Below are positions 1-9,757 of a stretch of DNA of 64,000 bases, piece after piece. A program made the translations under genes and the position numbers. The notes below the pieces were generated by a model. That model did not search any database, was not told the origin of the DNA, and saw nothing but the letters and a program-made list of their open reading frames with translations. This DNA comes from Advenella kashmirensis W13003 (GTDB lineage: Bacteria; Pseudomonadota; Gammaproteobacteria; Burkholderiales; Burkholderiaceae_B), in NCBI RefSeq assembly GCF_000506985.1, contig NZ_KI650979.1:310001-374000 (forward strand), in the 5' to 3' direction. The number at the start of each line of letters is the position of its first letter. The stretch's first letter is position 1.

Positions 1-507
1 TTCATCGAACAGTTTGCGCGCGTGCAGATCAGGACAGGTATATTCGGGCGACACCAGCGCCAGATCAATCACACCGCGCTCCAGCTGCGTCAGCATTTGC
101 GTGTCGTTCACCAGCAGCAGCGCCACCTGAATGTTCGGCGCCAGGCGCTTGAGGGTTGACAGAAACGGCAAGGCAATGGCGCGCATGGCGTAATCGGTCG
201 AGGCCATGGTAAAGCGCTGGGTAGCCGTGGCCGGATCAAACACCGGCGGCTGCAGCAAGGTTTGCACTTCGCCCAATACCTGCTTGAGCGGAATGGCCAG
301 CGCCAGCGCCCTCTCGGTCGGTTCAATGCCGCGCTGCGCCCGCACAAACAGGGGATCGTCAAACGTATCGCGCAGGCGCGTCAGCATGCCGCTCATGGCC
401 GGCTGCGTCACGCCCAGGCGTGCTGCGGCCCGCGTTACGTTGCGCTGGTCCAGCAAGGCGTCCAGCGCCTTCAGCAGATTAAGATCCAGGCTTTTGATAT
501 CTTTCAT
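1..507 (-). CDS. LysR-family transcriptional regulator, cut by window start
   Basis: The reverse-strand frame begins with ATG at 507 (MKDIKSLDLNLLKALDALL) and stays open to base 1, so 169 codons are visible and the C-terminus is missing. The first 60 residues form the LysR winged helix-turn-helix (NVTRAAARLGVTQPAMSGML), followed by the start of the substrate-binding effector domain. It points away from the MFS gene at 663, the usual LysR arrangement, but that gene carries its own SoxR-type promoter, so a regulatory link is only possible. The ligand is unknown. Confidence 0.9.
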   Translation of the reverse strand, partial: MKDIKSLDLNLLKALDALLDQRNVTRAAARLGVTQPAMSGMLTRLRDTFDDPLFVRAQRGIEPTERALALAIPLKQVLGEVQTLLQPPVFDPATATQRFTMASTDYAMRAIALPFLSTLKRLAPNIQVALLLVNDTQMLTQLERGVIDLALVSPEYTCPDLHARKLFDE

Positions 508-604
508 GGTTATATCACGTACGTCATAGATTGCATTTGTCTTATATCTTTATAGCATTCCTGCGCCATCTCATAAATAAAAAACACAAGCGGCGCCAGC
601 ACCG

Positions 605-635
605 TTGACCTTAAGTTTACTTGAGGTCTTATGAT
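605..635 (+). promoter_or_regulatory. SoxR-type promoter for the MFS gene
   Basis: TTGACC (605-610) and TATGAT (630-635) are separated by 19 bp, the over-long spacer typical of MerR-family promoters. The spacer region carries CCTTAAGTTTACTTGAGG (609-626), which differs at 2 of 18 positions from the E. coli soxS SoxR box as I recall it. Transcription would start near 642, which supports ATG 663 as the start of the gene. No soxR gene lies in the window. Confidence 0.75.
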
Positions 636-662
636 GAAAGTATTCCGGTCAACAAGGCAGTC

Positions 663-2063
663 ATGAAACCCCGTCCGCAACATAAGCCCAATGCACCTGA
701 CGCAACCGTATTGTCAGGCACGCCCGAGGTCTCCGATACTCCCGTCGCTTCAGATCAATCCGACAGATCAGCTACGTCAGGCGTGGTACATGCGCCGGTC
801 GCAAGCGATACAATGCATCCGTTCGAGGCTTCTGCAAAGACCGCTGCCATGAGCCCGCGATCGCTGGTCGCCCGAAAGCTGGTCCTGCTGCTGGTGGCCA
901 CACTGACCATCATGGCCGGCATCATCATCGCTCCCTCGCTGCCTGCCATTGCGGTGCACTTTGCAGATAACGAACAGATCGACCTGTTAAGTCGCATGGT
1001 GCTCACGCTACCTTCCCTGTTTGTCGCCCTGTCGGCCCCGTTTGCAGGCATGCTCGCTGACCGTTACGGGCGCAAGCGCCTGCTGGTTACCGCCATTGTG
1101 CTTTACGGCGTGTCCGGGGCATCAGGGCTCATGGCCGACAGCCTGCCTGCGCTGCTGGCCGGCCGCGCGGCACTGGGCATTGCCATCGGCGGCATCATTA
1201 CACTGAGCATGGCCCTGGTCGGCGATTATTTCTCGGGCGCCGAACGGGAACGCTACCTTGGCCTGCAACAGGCCTTTGTGCAATTGGGCGGGGTGATATT
1301 TGTCATGTCAGGCGGGTTGCTGGCCGAAGTGCACTGGCGCATGCCATTTGTCATATACGGGGCGGCGCTGGTATTGGTACCCGCCGTTATGCTCTTCTTG
1401 ACTGAACCCGTGCGATACCGGCCCCGCCATGATGCAGCCGGCCTGACGACGGCTGCCGGCATGAACTGGCCGGTGGTTGCGGTTGTCTGCCTGCTGGCAT
1501 TTTTGATCAATGTTTCGTTCTATACCGTGCCATCACAATTGCAATTCCATATGGAAGCGCTGGGCATTTATAACGCCAGCGGATTCGGCCTTGTCCTGGG
1601 CTCCTTCAATCTGGCCGGTGGCGCCATTGCACTGTGCTTCGGCTGGTTCAAGCGGCGTTTCACAACCCAGGCCATTTTTCTGATCGGCTTTACCCTGATG
1701 ACGGGCGGCTTTGTTCTGTTGTCTGTCTCCTCGGGCTATGGCGCAATGATTGCCGCCAATATCACCCTGGGGGCAGGCCTGGGCATTGTCATGCCCAATG
1801 TCATGTCCACCGCCATCGGCCATTCCGCCCCCTTGCTGAGGGGCCGCATTTCGGGCATGGTGGCCACCTCCATTTTTATCGGCCAGTTCGTCTCGCCATT
1901 CGTCAGCCAATACTGGGTTCGCCTGGCAGGCTACGCCGATATGTTCCGCAATGTCGGCATGATCATGGCTGCGCTTGCCGTTTTATCAGTACTGGCTGCT
2001 TTACACAGCCGCCGGGGCGCCCGAAACGAACAGAAAAATAATGCAAACCCGCGCTCATATTGA
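663..2063 (+). CDS. MFS efflux transporter, probably SoxR-regulated
   Basis: A 466-residue major facilitator protein. After a hydrophilic N-terminal tail of about 75 residues come about 12 hydrophobic segments, with the MFS motif A region reading GMLADRYGRKRLL between the second and third. The family exports drugs or metabolites by proton antiport across the inner membrane. A TTG at 621 would extend the frame but lies inside the predicted promoter, so ATG 663 (preceded by AAGG) is chosen; M at 849 is another option, since the tail is poorly conserved in type. The SoxR-like box suggests induction by redox-cycling compounds, as for SoxR-controlled MFS pumps in Pseudomonas; substrate unknown. 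Confidence 0.85.
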   Translation: MKPRPQHKPNAPDATVLSGTPEVSDTPVASDQSDRSATSGVVHAPVASDTMHPFEASAKTAAMSPRSLVARKLVLLLVATLTIMAGIIIAPSLPAIAVHFADNEQIDLLSRMVLTLPSLFVALSAPFAGMLADRYGRKRLLVTAIVLYGVSGASGLMADSLPALLAGRAALGIAIGGIITLSMALVGDYFSGAERERYLGLQQAFVQLGGVIFVMSGGLLAEVHWRMPFVIYGAALVLVPAVMLFLTEPVRYRPRHDAAGLTTAAGMNWPVVAVVCLLAFLINVSFYTVPSQLQFHMEALGIYNASGFGLVLGSFNLAGGAIALCFGWFKRRFTTQAIFLIGFTLMTGGFVLLSVSSGYGAMIAANITLGAGLGIVMPNVMSTAIGHSAPLLRGRISGMVATSIFIGQFVSPFVSQYWVRLAGYADMFRNVGMIMAALAVLSVLAALHSRRGARNEQKNNANPRSY

Positions 2064-2064
2064 G

Positions 2065-2102
2065 AGTACAATTCAAGTCTTATATAAGACTTGAATTGTA
2101 CT
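2065..2102. repeat. 38-bp perfect palindrome upstream of chromate transporter genes
   Basis: The half-site AGTACAATTCAAGTCTTAT is followed by its exact reverse complement with no spacer. It lies 1 bp past the MFS stop codon and 9 bp before ATG 2112. There is no T-run after it, so it looks more like an operator for a dimeric regulator (the core TCTTATATAAGA is GntR-like in style) than a terminator. Its regulator is not identified. Confidence 0.8.
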
Positions 2103-2111
2103 GTGTGCAGC

Positions 2112-2699
2112 ATGACCACCTCCACTCCCTCCCTGCCTGACGCCGATCCCCCCGTTGCGACCTTCACCGCCCTGTTTCGCGGTTTTGCAAAAATCGGCCT
2201 GCTCGGCTTTGGCGGCGTCGGCCCGATTGCGCGCCATGTCATTGTGCGCGAACAGAAGTGGCTGAGTGAAAAGGACTATGCCACCCTCCTGGGCGTCGGC
2301 AAAGTGCTGCCCGGGGCGAACACCGTCAACGTGGCCGTCATGCTGGGAGATCGCTATCACGGCATGCGCGGGTCCATCGTCGCCGTCAGTGGTCTGCTGG
2401 TGCTGCCGATGCTGGTACTGATTGTGCTGGCGGTGCTATACCAGTTCCTGGACCAGAACCCCTATTTCAACGCCGCGCTGCAGGGCTCGGCCTGCGCTGC
2501 GGCTGGCATGGTCATAGGCATGGGCCTGAAAATGGCCAGCAAAATCGACCTGCAGGCCCATCACATCGTGGCGGGCCTGGCCACGATTGCCCTGGTGGTG
2601 TGGCTGAAATTTTCCCTGCTGCAGGTCGTTGCAGTCATGATGCCGCTGGCCATTGTGGCCAATTTCATCCTGGCACGCCGTCACGGACACACATCATGA
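2112..2699 (+). CDS. chrA: Chromate transporter, N-terminal half (short-chain CHR)
   Basis: A 195-residue membrane protein with one CHR (chromate_transp) domain. The signature GLLGFGGVGPIARH near residue 30 and LPGANTVNVAVMLG near residue 70 are diagnostic, followed by several membrane segments. Single-domain CHR proteins work as tandem pairs and export chromate (or sulfate-like oxyanions) across the inner membrane. The next gene encodes the partner and overlaps by 4 bp. A TTG at 2091 would extend the protein into the upstream palindrome, so ATG 2112 is preferred. Whether chromate is the real substrate cannot be judged from sequence. Confidence 0.85.
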   Translation: MTTSTPSLPDADPPVATFTALFRGFAKIGLLGFGGVGPIARHVIVREQKWLSEKDYATLLGVGKVLPGANTVNVAVMLGDRYHGMRGSIVAVSGLLVLPMLVLIVLAVLYQFLDQNPYFNAALQGSACAAAGMVIGMGLKMASKIDLQAHHIVAGLATIALVVWLKFSLLQVVAVMMPLAIVANFILARRHGHTS

Positions 2700-3229
2700 C
2701 GACGCTGCTCGATCTGTTTTTGACCTTCGCGCGCATTTCGCTGATTGCCATTGGCGGCGCCAACGCAGCCATACCGGAAATCCGCCACGCGGCAGTCGAC
2801 GTGCATCAGTGGATGAATACCGATACATTCACCCACCTGTTTGCCGTTGCGCAATCGGCGCCCGGCCCCAATGTGCTGATCGCCAGCATCATCGGCTGGC
2901 ATGTCGCAGGCCTGGCCGGCCTGCTGGTCGCGACGATCGCCATGGTACTGCCGGCCTCGGTCCTGGCCTTTGCCGTGGGCCGCCTCATCAGCCACTTTAC
3001 TCACCGGCGCGAATACAAACTGGTGCAGGATGCCGTGGTGCCCGTCGCCATCGGGCTGATTATTGCAAGCGGCATTGAGCTGTCGCTGTACTCGGCCTTT
3101 GATGTGCTGACCTGGAGCATGGTGATCGGCACGCTGGTCTTTGTGTACTTCACCGAAGCCAACCCCATGTGGGCGTTGCTGGTCTGCGCCATCGGCGGTG
3201 TGATTGCCTATCAGACCGGCGTGTTCTGA
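2696..3229 (+). CDS. chrA: Chromate transporter, C-terminal half (short-chain CHR)
   Basis: A 177-residue membrane protein with the second CHR domain: SLIAIGGANAAIPEIRH near the N-terminus and AVAQSAPGPNVLIAS near residue 60, followed by about five hydrophobic segments. The start ATG at 2696 overlaps the stop of the preceding half (ATGA), implying translational coupling and a heteromeric transporter. An upstream in-frame start inside the first gene exists but has no domain support. Confidence 0.85.
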   Translation: MTTLLDLFLTFARISLIAIGGANAAIPEIRHAAVDVHQWMNTDTFTHLFAVAQSAPGPNVLIASIIGWHVAGLAGLLVATIAMVLPASVLAFAVGRLISHFTHRREYKLVQDAVVPVAIGLIIASGIELSLYSAFDVLTWSMVIGTLVFVYFTEANPMWALLVCAIGGVIAYQTGVF

Positions 3230-3366
3230 GCACGGGCGTTGCAACTGCCCTCCACGTCAAATACCCGCCATGCTAAGTGCGCGCCAACCCACACAAAACC
3301 GCGGTGTGCCGCAATATTCGTCTAAAATCAATCTTTTCCCTCTTTTTTGATCTGAAACAGCATCTT

Positions 3367-5466
3367 ATGTCTCGCACGATTTTTGTTACCACGGCTCTTC
3401 CCTACGCTAACGGTTCGTTCCACATTGGCCACATCATGGAGTACATCCAGGCCGACATCTGGGTACGAAGCATGCGAATGGCCGGACATACCGTGCACTT
3501 TGTCGGCGCAGACGACGCGCACGGCGCGCCCATCATGCTCAAGGCCGAAAAAGAAGGCATTGCCCCGCGCGATCTGGTGGCCCGTTATGCGCAGGAGCGC
3601 CCGCGCTACCTGAACGGCTTTCATATCAAATTCGACCACTGGCACAGCACCGACAGCGAAGAAAACATCGAGCTGTCCCAGGCAATCTATCGCCAGCTCA
3701 AGGGCGCGGGCTTTATCAGCACCAAAACCATCGAACAGTTCTATGACCCGGTCAAGGGCATGTTCCTGCCCGATCGTTACATCAAGGGCGAATGCCCCAA
3801 ATGTCATGCGAAAGATCAGTACGGCGATTCCTGCGAAGTGTGTGGCGCCGTCTATGCACCCACCGACCTGATCAATCCGTATTCCACATTGACCAACGCC
3901 ACGCCGGTCATGAAGTCGTCCGAACACTTCTTCTTCAAGCTGTCCGACCCGCGCTGCGTGTCCTTCCTGCAGGAATGGACCACCGGCACCAACGCACAGG
4001 GCAACAAGCGCCTGCAATCGGAAGTGCTGGCCAAGACCCGCGAATGGCTGGGCAATGAAGAAGGCCAGGAAAGCAACCTGAACGACTGGGACATTTCGCG
4101 CGACGAGCCGTATTTCGGCATTGAAATCCCCGATGCGCCCGGCAAATACTTTTATGTGTGGCTCGATGCCCCTGTCGGCTACCTGGCATCCCTGAAGGCC
4201 TACTGCAAACTCAAGGGCATGGATTTTGACGCCCTGCTGGCACCGGACAGCAGCACCGAACAGGTTCACTTTATCGGCAAAGACATTGTGTATTTCCACG
4301 CCCTGTTCTGGCCGGCCATGCTCAAGTTCTCAGGCCGCAAAGTACCGGACGCGTTGAATGTTCACGGCTTCATTACCGTGAGCGGCGAAAAAATGTCCAA
4401 AAGCCGCGGCACGGGCATCTCCCCGGTCAAATACCTGGACATCGGCATGAACGCCGAGTGGCTGCGCTATTACATCGCGGCCAAGCTCAACGCGCGCGTG
4501 GAAGACATCGATTTCAATCCTGATGATTTCATTGCCCGCGTCAATAGCGACCTGATCGGCAAATACATCAACATCGCCAGCCGCGCCGCCACCTTCATTA
4601 CCCGGCACTTCGACGGCAAGCTGGAATATGCAGGCGACATCGAGGCCATGACAACTGAAATGGCCACGCTTACCGCCAATGTGCAGCGGGACTTCGAGAA
4701 CCGTGAATACGCCCGCGCCATCCGCAACATGATGGCGCACGCCGACAAAATCAACCAGGCCTTCGATGGCGCACAACCCTGGGTCATGGCCAAGGGCATC
4801 AGCACGGCAGACGAGCAGCAAAAAGCCGCCCTGCAGGACGTCTGCTCGCGCGCCATTGCCGGCTTCAAGGCCTTGTCAGTCATGCTGGCGCCCGTATTGC
4901 CGGCCCTGGCCGAGCGTATTGCAACTGAATTGTTCGGCATGAACCGCAGCTTTAACTGGACCGATGCGGCCGAACTGCCCGAGCGTATCGCGCCCTTCAA
5001 GCATCTCATGCAGCGGGTCGAGCCCGCCATGCTGGATACGCTTCTTGAACCCGAAGAACCCGCTGTCTCCGACGCCGTCGCAAACGCCGTGGCCGCTGCC
5101 CTGCCCGGCGGCGAAGCCATTGCAGATGTGATCACCATTGATGATTTTGTAAAAATAGATTTGCGAATTGCAAAAATTGTTAATTGTGAACACGTAGAAG
5201 GTTCAAGTAAGCTGTTGCGGCTTACACTGGATGCAGGTGAAGGTCGAACCCGCAACGTGTTTTCGGGTATTAAATCGGCCTACCAACCCGAGATGCTGAT
5301 CGGCAAATATACGGTCATGGTCGCCAATCTGGCGCCGCGTAAAATGAAGTTCGGCCTCTCTGAAGGCATGGTGCTTGCCGCCAGCGACGCCGATGAAAAA
5401 ACCAACCCCGGTATCTACATTCTGGAACCCTGGGAAGGCGCCCAGCCAGGCATGCGCGTTCGTTAG
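3367..5466 (+). CDS. metG: Methionyl-tRNA synthetase
   Basis: Charges tRNA-Met with methionine in the cytoplasm. The 699-residue protein has the class I HIGH signature (residues 19-22, in GSFHIGH), a zinc knuckle ([18 protein letters not shown] near 143-160), the KMSKS loop (342-346) and a C-terminal EMAP/Trbp111-like tRNA-binding domain from about 593 ([14 protein letters not shown]). Length and domain order match the long, dimeric bacterial type. ATG 3367 begins with [16 protein letters not shown], the usual N-terminus; an upstream in-frame extension has no support. Confidence 0.98.
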   Translation: MSRTIFVTTALPYANGSFHIGHIMEYIQADIWVRSMRMAGHTVHFVGADDAHGAPIMLKAEKEGIAPRDLVARYAQERPRYLNGFHIKFDHWHSTDSEENIELSQAIYRQLKGAGFISTKTIEQFYDPVKGMFLPDRYIKGECPKCHAKDQYGDSCEVCGAVYAPTDLINPYSTLTNATPVMKSSEHFFFKLSDPRCVSFLQEWTTGTNAQGNKRLQSEVLAKTREWLGNEEGQESNLNDWDISRDEPYFGIEIPDAPGKYFYVWLDAPVGYLASLKAYCKLKGMDFDALLAPDSSTEQVHFIGKDIVYFHALFWPAMLKFSGRKVPDALNVHGFITVSGEKMSKSRGTGISPVKYLDIGMNAEWLRYYIAAKLNARVEDIDFNPDDFIARVNSDLIGKYINIASRAATFITRHFDGKLEYAGDIEAMTTEMATLTANVQRDFENREYARAIRNMMAHADKINQAFDGAQPWVMAKGISTADEQQKAALQDVCSRAIAGFKALSVMLAPVLPALAERIATELFGMNRSFNWTDAAELPERIAPFKHLMQRVEPAMLDTLLEPEEPAVSDAVANAVAAALPGGEAIADVITIDDFVKIDLRIAKIVNCEHVEGSSKLLRLTLDAGEGRTRNVFSGIKSAYQPEMLIGKYTVMVANLAPRKMKFGLSEGMVLAASDADEKTNPGIYILEPWEGAQPGMRVR

Positions 5467-5541
5467 GCAACGGTCCCGTTATACAGACCGCATGCAAAGC
5501 GCCTTGCTGTGGTCAACAATAACGATGGGACGAATACATAT

Positions 5542-6150
5542 ATGGTTGAAACTTGGTGCAGAAACGGTTTTGTACGTCTGAAAAAAACCGTCAGGCGCTC
5601 ACGCCCGCTCATGTTTGTGAATGAACTCGTCAACCAGCCCAAGTTTACCGGCGCCATCTGTCCCAGCTCACGCAAGCTTGGCCGCTATATGGCCAAGCAC
5701 ATTCCACTGAACCATGACGGCGTCGTCATCGAACTGGGCGGTGGCACCGGCGTCATCACCCAGGCCATTCTGGATCACGGTGTCCCGGCCGACAAGCTGA
5801 TCGTCATTGAGTTTTCCAACGTCTTTGCCCAGCATCTGCGGCGTCGCTTCCCGCACCTGACCATCATCAACGGCAACGCCGCCGACCTGGACGCCCTGCT
5901 GCCGCCCGGCATCCGCATCAATGCCATCGTCTCCAGCCTGCCACTGATCTCCCTGCCGCCCGAAGTGCGCAGCCGGGTCCTGCATCACTGGCAAACCCTG
6001 CTCAAAGATGAAGGGCGTGCCATCCAGTTCACCTACAACCTGCGCCAGACCCAGTGGCAAGGCGCCCTCAAGGCCTGTCATTACAGCAGTGAAATCGTGT
6101 GGACCAATGTGCCGCCCGCGCGGGTCATGACATTCCGTTTCGCGGCGTAA
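5542..6150 (+). CDS. Class I SAM-dependent methyltransferase, phospholipid N-methyltransferase-like
   Basis: About 202 residues. The N-terminal FTGAICPSSRKLGRYMA and the SAM-binding motif VIELGGGTGVITQAIL resemble the PmtA-type phosphatidylethanolamine N-methyltransferase/rRNA adenine dimethylase-like group, followed by VIEFSNVFAQHLRRRFP and SSLPLISLPPEVR, which are typical of the PmtA group. Phospholipid methylation is therefore the best guess but not proven. A GTG at 5509 is an alternative start; ATG 5542 has a weak GGGA upstream. It stands between metG and trmB on the same strand. Confidence 0.75.
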   Translation: MVETWCRNGFVRLKKTVRRSRPLMFVNELVNQPKFTGAICPSSRKLGRYMAKHIPLNHDGVVIELGGGTGVITQAILDHGVPADKLIVIEFSNVFAQHLRRRFPHLTIINGNAADLDALLPPGIRINAIVSSLPLISLPPEVRSRVLHHWQTLLKDEGRAIQFTYNLRQTQWQGALKACHYSSEIVWTNVPPARVMTFRFAA

Positions 6151-6258
6151 GCAGCCCGCGCGTAGTGGGTGAATAGACTACAATGCAGGTTTAGCCGCCG
6201 CGCGCGCCGTACCCTATGGTGTATGCCGTGCGCGAGGCCTGTACCTGATCGATTCACC

Positions 6259-7065
6259 ATGACCACCGCAGATCCAGACAACAATAAGACCAGCCCGCCT
6301 TCCGCCCACACCGACGTGTGCACGCACGAAACCGGCGACGCGCCGGGCGCGAGCGATGCCGCGGGAAGCACCGACCACGCAGGCGACAGCGACGCCCTGA
6401 AGACCCGCCACATCCGCAGCTTCGTGCATCGCCGCTCGCACATGACACCCGGCCAGAAACAGGCCGTGGAACAGCATATGGACACCTGGGCAGTGCCCTA
6501 TCAGGCCAGCCTGCTGGACTATGACGCCACCTTCGGCCGGCACGCTCCCACGATCCTGGAAATCGGCTTCGGCATGGGTGAAACCACACAAAAAATCGCA
6601 CAACTTCGCGACGGGGACAATTTCCTGGGTGTCGAAGTTTTCAACGCAGGCGTGGGCGCCCTGCTCAAGCGTATCGAAGAGTCCGGCGTCACCAATATCC
6701 GCATCATCCAGCACGACGCCGTGGAAGTCGTGCAGAACATGATCGCGCCCGACAGCCTGGCCGGCGTGCATATCTACTTTCCCGACCCCTGGCCCAAGAA
6801 ACGGCATCACAAGCGCCGCCTGGTACGTCCTGAATTTATTGCGCTGCTGGCCAGCCGCATTCAGCCGGGCGGCTACATCCACTGCGCCACAGACTGGGAA
6901 GACTACGCCGTTCAAATGCTGGAGGTGCTCAGCGGCGAACCGTTGCTGGCCAACACGGCGACAGACTACGCCCCCAAGCCCGACTACCGCCCCCAGACCA
7001 AATTTGAAACCCGCGGCCTGCGCCTGGGCCACGGCATTCGCGACCTGGTTTTCAAACGTAAATAA
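6259..7065 (+). CDS. trmB: tRNA (guanine-N7-)-methyltransferase
   Basis: Forms m7G46 in the tRNA variable loop using SAM. The 268-residue protein has a variable hydrophilic N-terminal tail of about 50 residues, the [14 protein letters not shown] segment, the SAM motif [10 protein letters not shown], and the family signature [17 protein letters not shown]. It ends with [19 protein letters not shown] 6259 is chosen over upstream non-ATG codons because no family homology extends further. Likely cotranscribed with the iminopeptidase gene 21 bp downstream. Confidence 0.95.
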   Translation: MTTADPDNNKTSPPSAHTDVCTHETGDAPGASDAAGSTDHAGDSDALKTRHIRSFVHRRSHMTPGQKQAVEQHMDTWAVPYQASLLDYDATFGRHAPTILEIGFGMGETTQKIAQLRDGDNFLGVEVFNAGVGALLKRIEESGVTNIRIIQHDAVEVVQNMIAPDSLAGVHIYFPDPWPKKRHHKRRLVRPEFIALLASRIQPGGYIHCATDWEDYAVQMLEVLSGEPLLANTATDYAPKPDYRPQTKFETRGLRLGHGIRDLVFKRK

Positions 7066-8025
<960 letters not shown>

Positions 8026-8061
8026 TTCTGCTTGAAATAAAAACCAGCGCAGCTGAACAGA

Positions 8062-8086
8062 CCGCGCCCGACAGGCGCGGTTTTTT
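8062..8086 (+). terminator. Intrinsic terminator after pip
   Basis: CCGCGCC (8062-8068), loop CGACA, GGCGCGG (8074-8080), then six T. It ends the trmB-pip transcript. The 280 bases that follow before the kbp gene show no gene. Confidence 0.9.
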
Positions 8087-8372
8087 CTTGCCTGCACTCC
8101 GTTTCGGCTGCGATCGGGTGGCCGAATGCCATGTCGGCTTTGCCGGTTCCCAAAGCCGTATTTGCCCGACACGCAGCAGCTCGCCCCCGCAGGTTCACCG
8201 ACCAATCAGCGAACATGCCATCAATTGAACGATATTGATAGACAATTGACGACTTCTAACATTTATTAACCTTCAGGGTCTTCCGTTTGTCATGTATTCA
8301 ATGAATAATATACAGACGCACGCATCGTGCGATATCGACGTTGTCATTCAACGATAACAAGGAGTCATAACA

Positions 8373-8807
8373 ATGGGTATTCTCAGTTTTATCAAGGAAG
8401 TCGGCGAGAAAGTGTTCGGCGGCAGCGAAGCGCAGGCAGCCACGCCAGACGATCTCAAAAAAGAACTGGCCAAGCACGGCCTGAATGCTGATGGCCTGGA
8501 TATCGCCGTGGATGGCGACAAAGTCACGGTCAAGGGCAATGCCGCAAGCACGGCAGACGCTGAAAAAATCGCCATCGCCATCGGCAATACGCAAGGCGTG
8601 GCTTCGGTAGACAACCAGCTGACCGCCGCCTCTACCGAGGAAGAGTCCAACTTCTATACGGTCAAATCCGGCGATACGCTGTCCAAAATCTCCAAAGACC
8701 AGTACGGCGATGCCAACCAGTACCAGAAAATCTTTGAAGCCAACCGTCCTATGCTCAGCCATCCGGATAAAATTTATCCCGGCCAGGTGCTGCGTATTCC
8801 CAAGTAA
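8373..8807 (+). CDS. kbp: Kbp/YgaU-like BON and LysM domain protein
   Basis: A 144-residue cytoplasmic-looking protein without a signal peptide (MGILSFIKEVGEKVFGG). Residues about 25-85 form a BON domain and 92-143 a LysM domain (FYTVKSGDTLSKISKDQYG ... KIYPGQVLRIPK). Length, order and ending match E. coli Kbp (YgaU), a potassium-binding protein needed for growth in high K+. Start is set by AAGGAG at 8359-8364, 8 bp before ATG. It is monocistronic, with terminators on both sides. Confidence 0.9.
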   Translation: MGILSFIKEVGEKVFGGSEAQAATPDDLKKELAKHGLNADGLDIAVDGDKVTVKGNAASTADAEKIAIAIGNTQGVASVDNQLTAASTEEESNFYTVKSGDTLSKISKDQYGDANQYQKIFEANRPMLSHPDKIYPGQVLRIPK

Positions 8808-8826
8808 GCGCTCTGAAAGTCAAAAA

Positions 8827-8858
8827 CCCTGCGACATAATTCCGCAGGGTTTTTTTTT
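8827..8858. terminator. Terminator between convergent kbp and ICMT-like gene
   Basis: CCCTGCG (8827-8833) pairs with CGCAGGG (8843-8849); nine T follow on the plus strand and five A precede, so it can work in both directions. Confidence 0.88.
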
Positions 8859-8897
8859 GGCTATTTGCTTAACGCCGCAATGACAGCATCCGAGGCA

Positions 8898-9620
8898 TCA
8901 GAACAAATGCCCGATCACCGGCAAAATACCATCCTTGTGCAAATAGTTCAGCAAGATAAAGAACGGACCGGCCAGCAGAAAACACAGCGCTTCGCGCACC
9001 GTACGACCCAGCGCCCTCGTGGAAATGTCCAGGTTTTCGGGATTATTCCAGTGACGCAGCGTCACGCCCAGGCGGGGCACATACCGCTTATAGTGCCGGT
9101 AAGGCTCGCCAAAAATCATCTCCAGCGTTTCTTCTTCCTGGGCAATCACCCAATTGAATACCAGATAAATCAGGCCGCCGCTGATCAAACCCGTCAGCAA
9201 CGAGCCTGACAGCAGCCCCATACCGGTCACACCCAGGATGGAAAAAACATACAAGGGATTGCGGGTGAGCGAATACGGACCATGCGTCATCAGCTCGGTA
9301 TTTTTGCGGCCATTCAAATAAAGTGACGACCAGATCCGACCCAGGGCGCCGGTCAGAATCAGCACCAGGCCCACTGCCTGAATCAAGTCATGAACCAGCG
9401 CCAGATTGCGCCAGGCCGAATCGGTAAAAAGACAGACGCCTGCAATAATGAGGCCCGAGGCCACCAGCAGCACGCGACGGATGCGCTGCACGCGGCTCAA
9501 ACGCTTGAGCAGGGCAAAAACAGCTGAATCGGGCGAGGCAGGTGCAGCGCGCGGACCGCTGGCCGATCGGGAATCAGCCGCACCGGCAATCGTGTTTTCG
9601 GTAAATTCGTTTACAGACAT
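8898..9620 (-). CDS. ICMT/PEMT-type membrane methyltransferase-like protein
   Basis: A 240-residue integral membrane protein. After a hydrophilic N-terminal 40 residues there are about four to five hydrophobic segments and the isoprenylcysteine carboxyl methyltransferase/phospholipid methyltransferase signature: GPYSLTRNPLYVFSI, then an EEE-containing stretch and FGEPYRHYKRYVPRLGV. The family uses SAM to methylate lipids or prenylated substrates in the membrane; the bacterial substrate is unknown. It lies downstream of ffh, behind the ffh terminator. Confidence 0.8.
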   Translation of the reverse strand: MSVNEFTENTIAGAADSRSASGPRAAPASPDSAVFALLKRLSRVQRIRRVLLVASGLIIAGVCLFTDSAWRNLALVHDLIQAVGLVLILTGALGRIWSSLYLNGRKNTELMTHGPYSLTRNPLYVFSILGVTGMGLLSGSLLTGLISGGLIYLVFNWVIAQEEETLEMIFGEPYRHYKRYVPRLGVTLRHWNNPENLDISTRALGRTVREALCFLLAGPFFILLNYLHKDGILPVIGHLF

Positions 9621-9633
9621 AAGGGACGCTCAT

Positions 9634-9670
9634 AAAAAAATGCATCGCGCAAACTCTTGCGCGTATGCAT
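9634..9670 (-). terminator. Intrinsic terminator of ffh
   Basis: Read on the minus strand, ATGCAT-A-CGCGCAA, a four-base loop and TTGCGCG-ATGCAT form a 13-bp stem with one bulge, followed by seven T. It sits between ffh and the ICMT-like gene. Confidence 0.85.
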
Positions 9671-9757
9671 CTTTATAACCATCCGTCTATCAAATTATTG
9701 TTGAAAAATTCGATGATATTTGGCGCGCCCACCGGGCGCCGGGTGTATCCGTTTGTA

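Noticed and set aside
2065-2102. Palindrome as intrinsic terminator of the MFS gene
   Set aside because: No T-run follows and the stem is AT-rich; an operator is the better reading.
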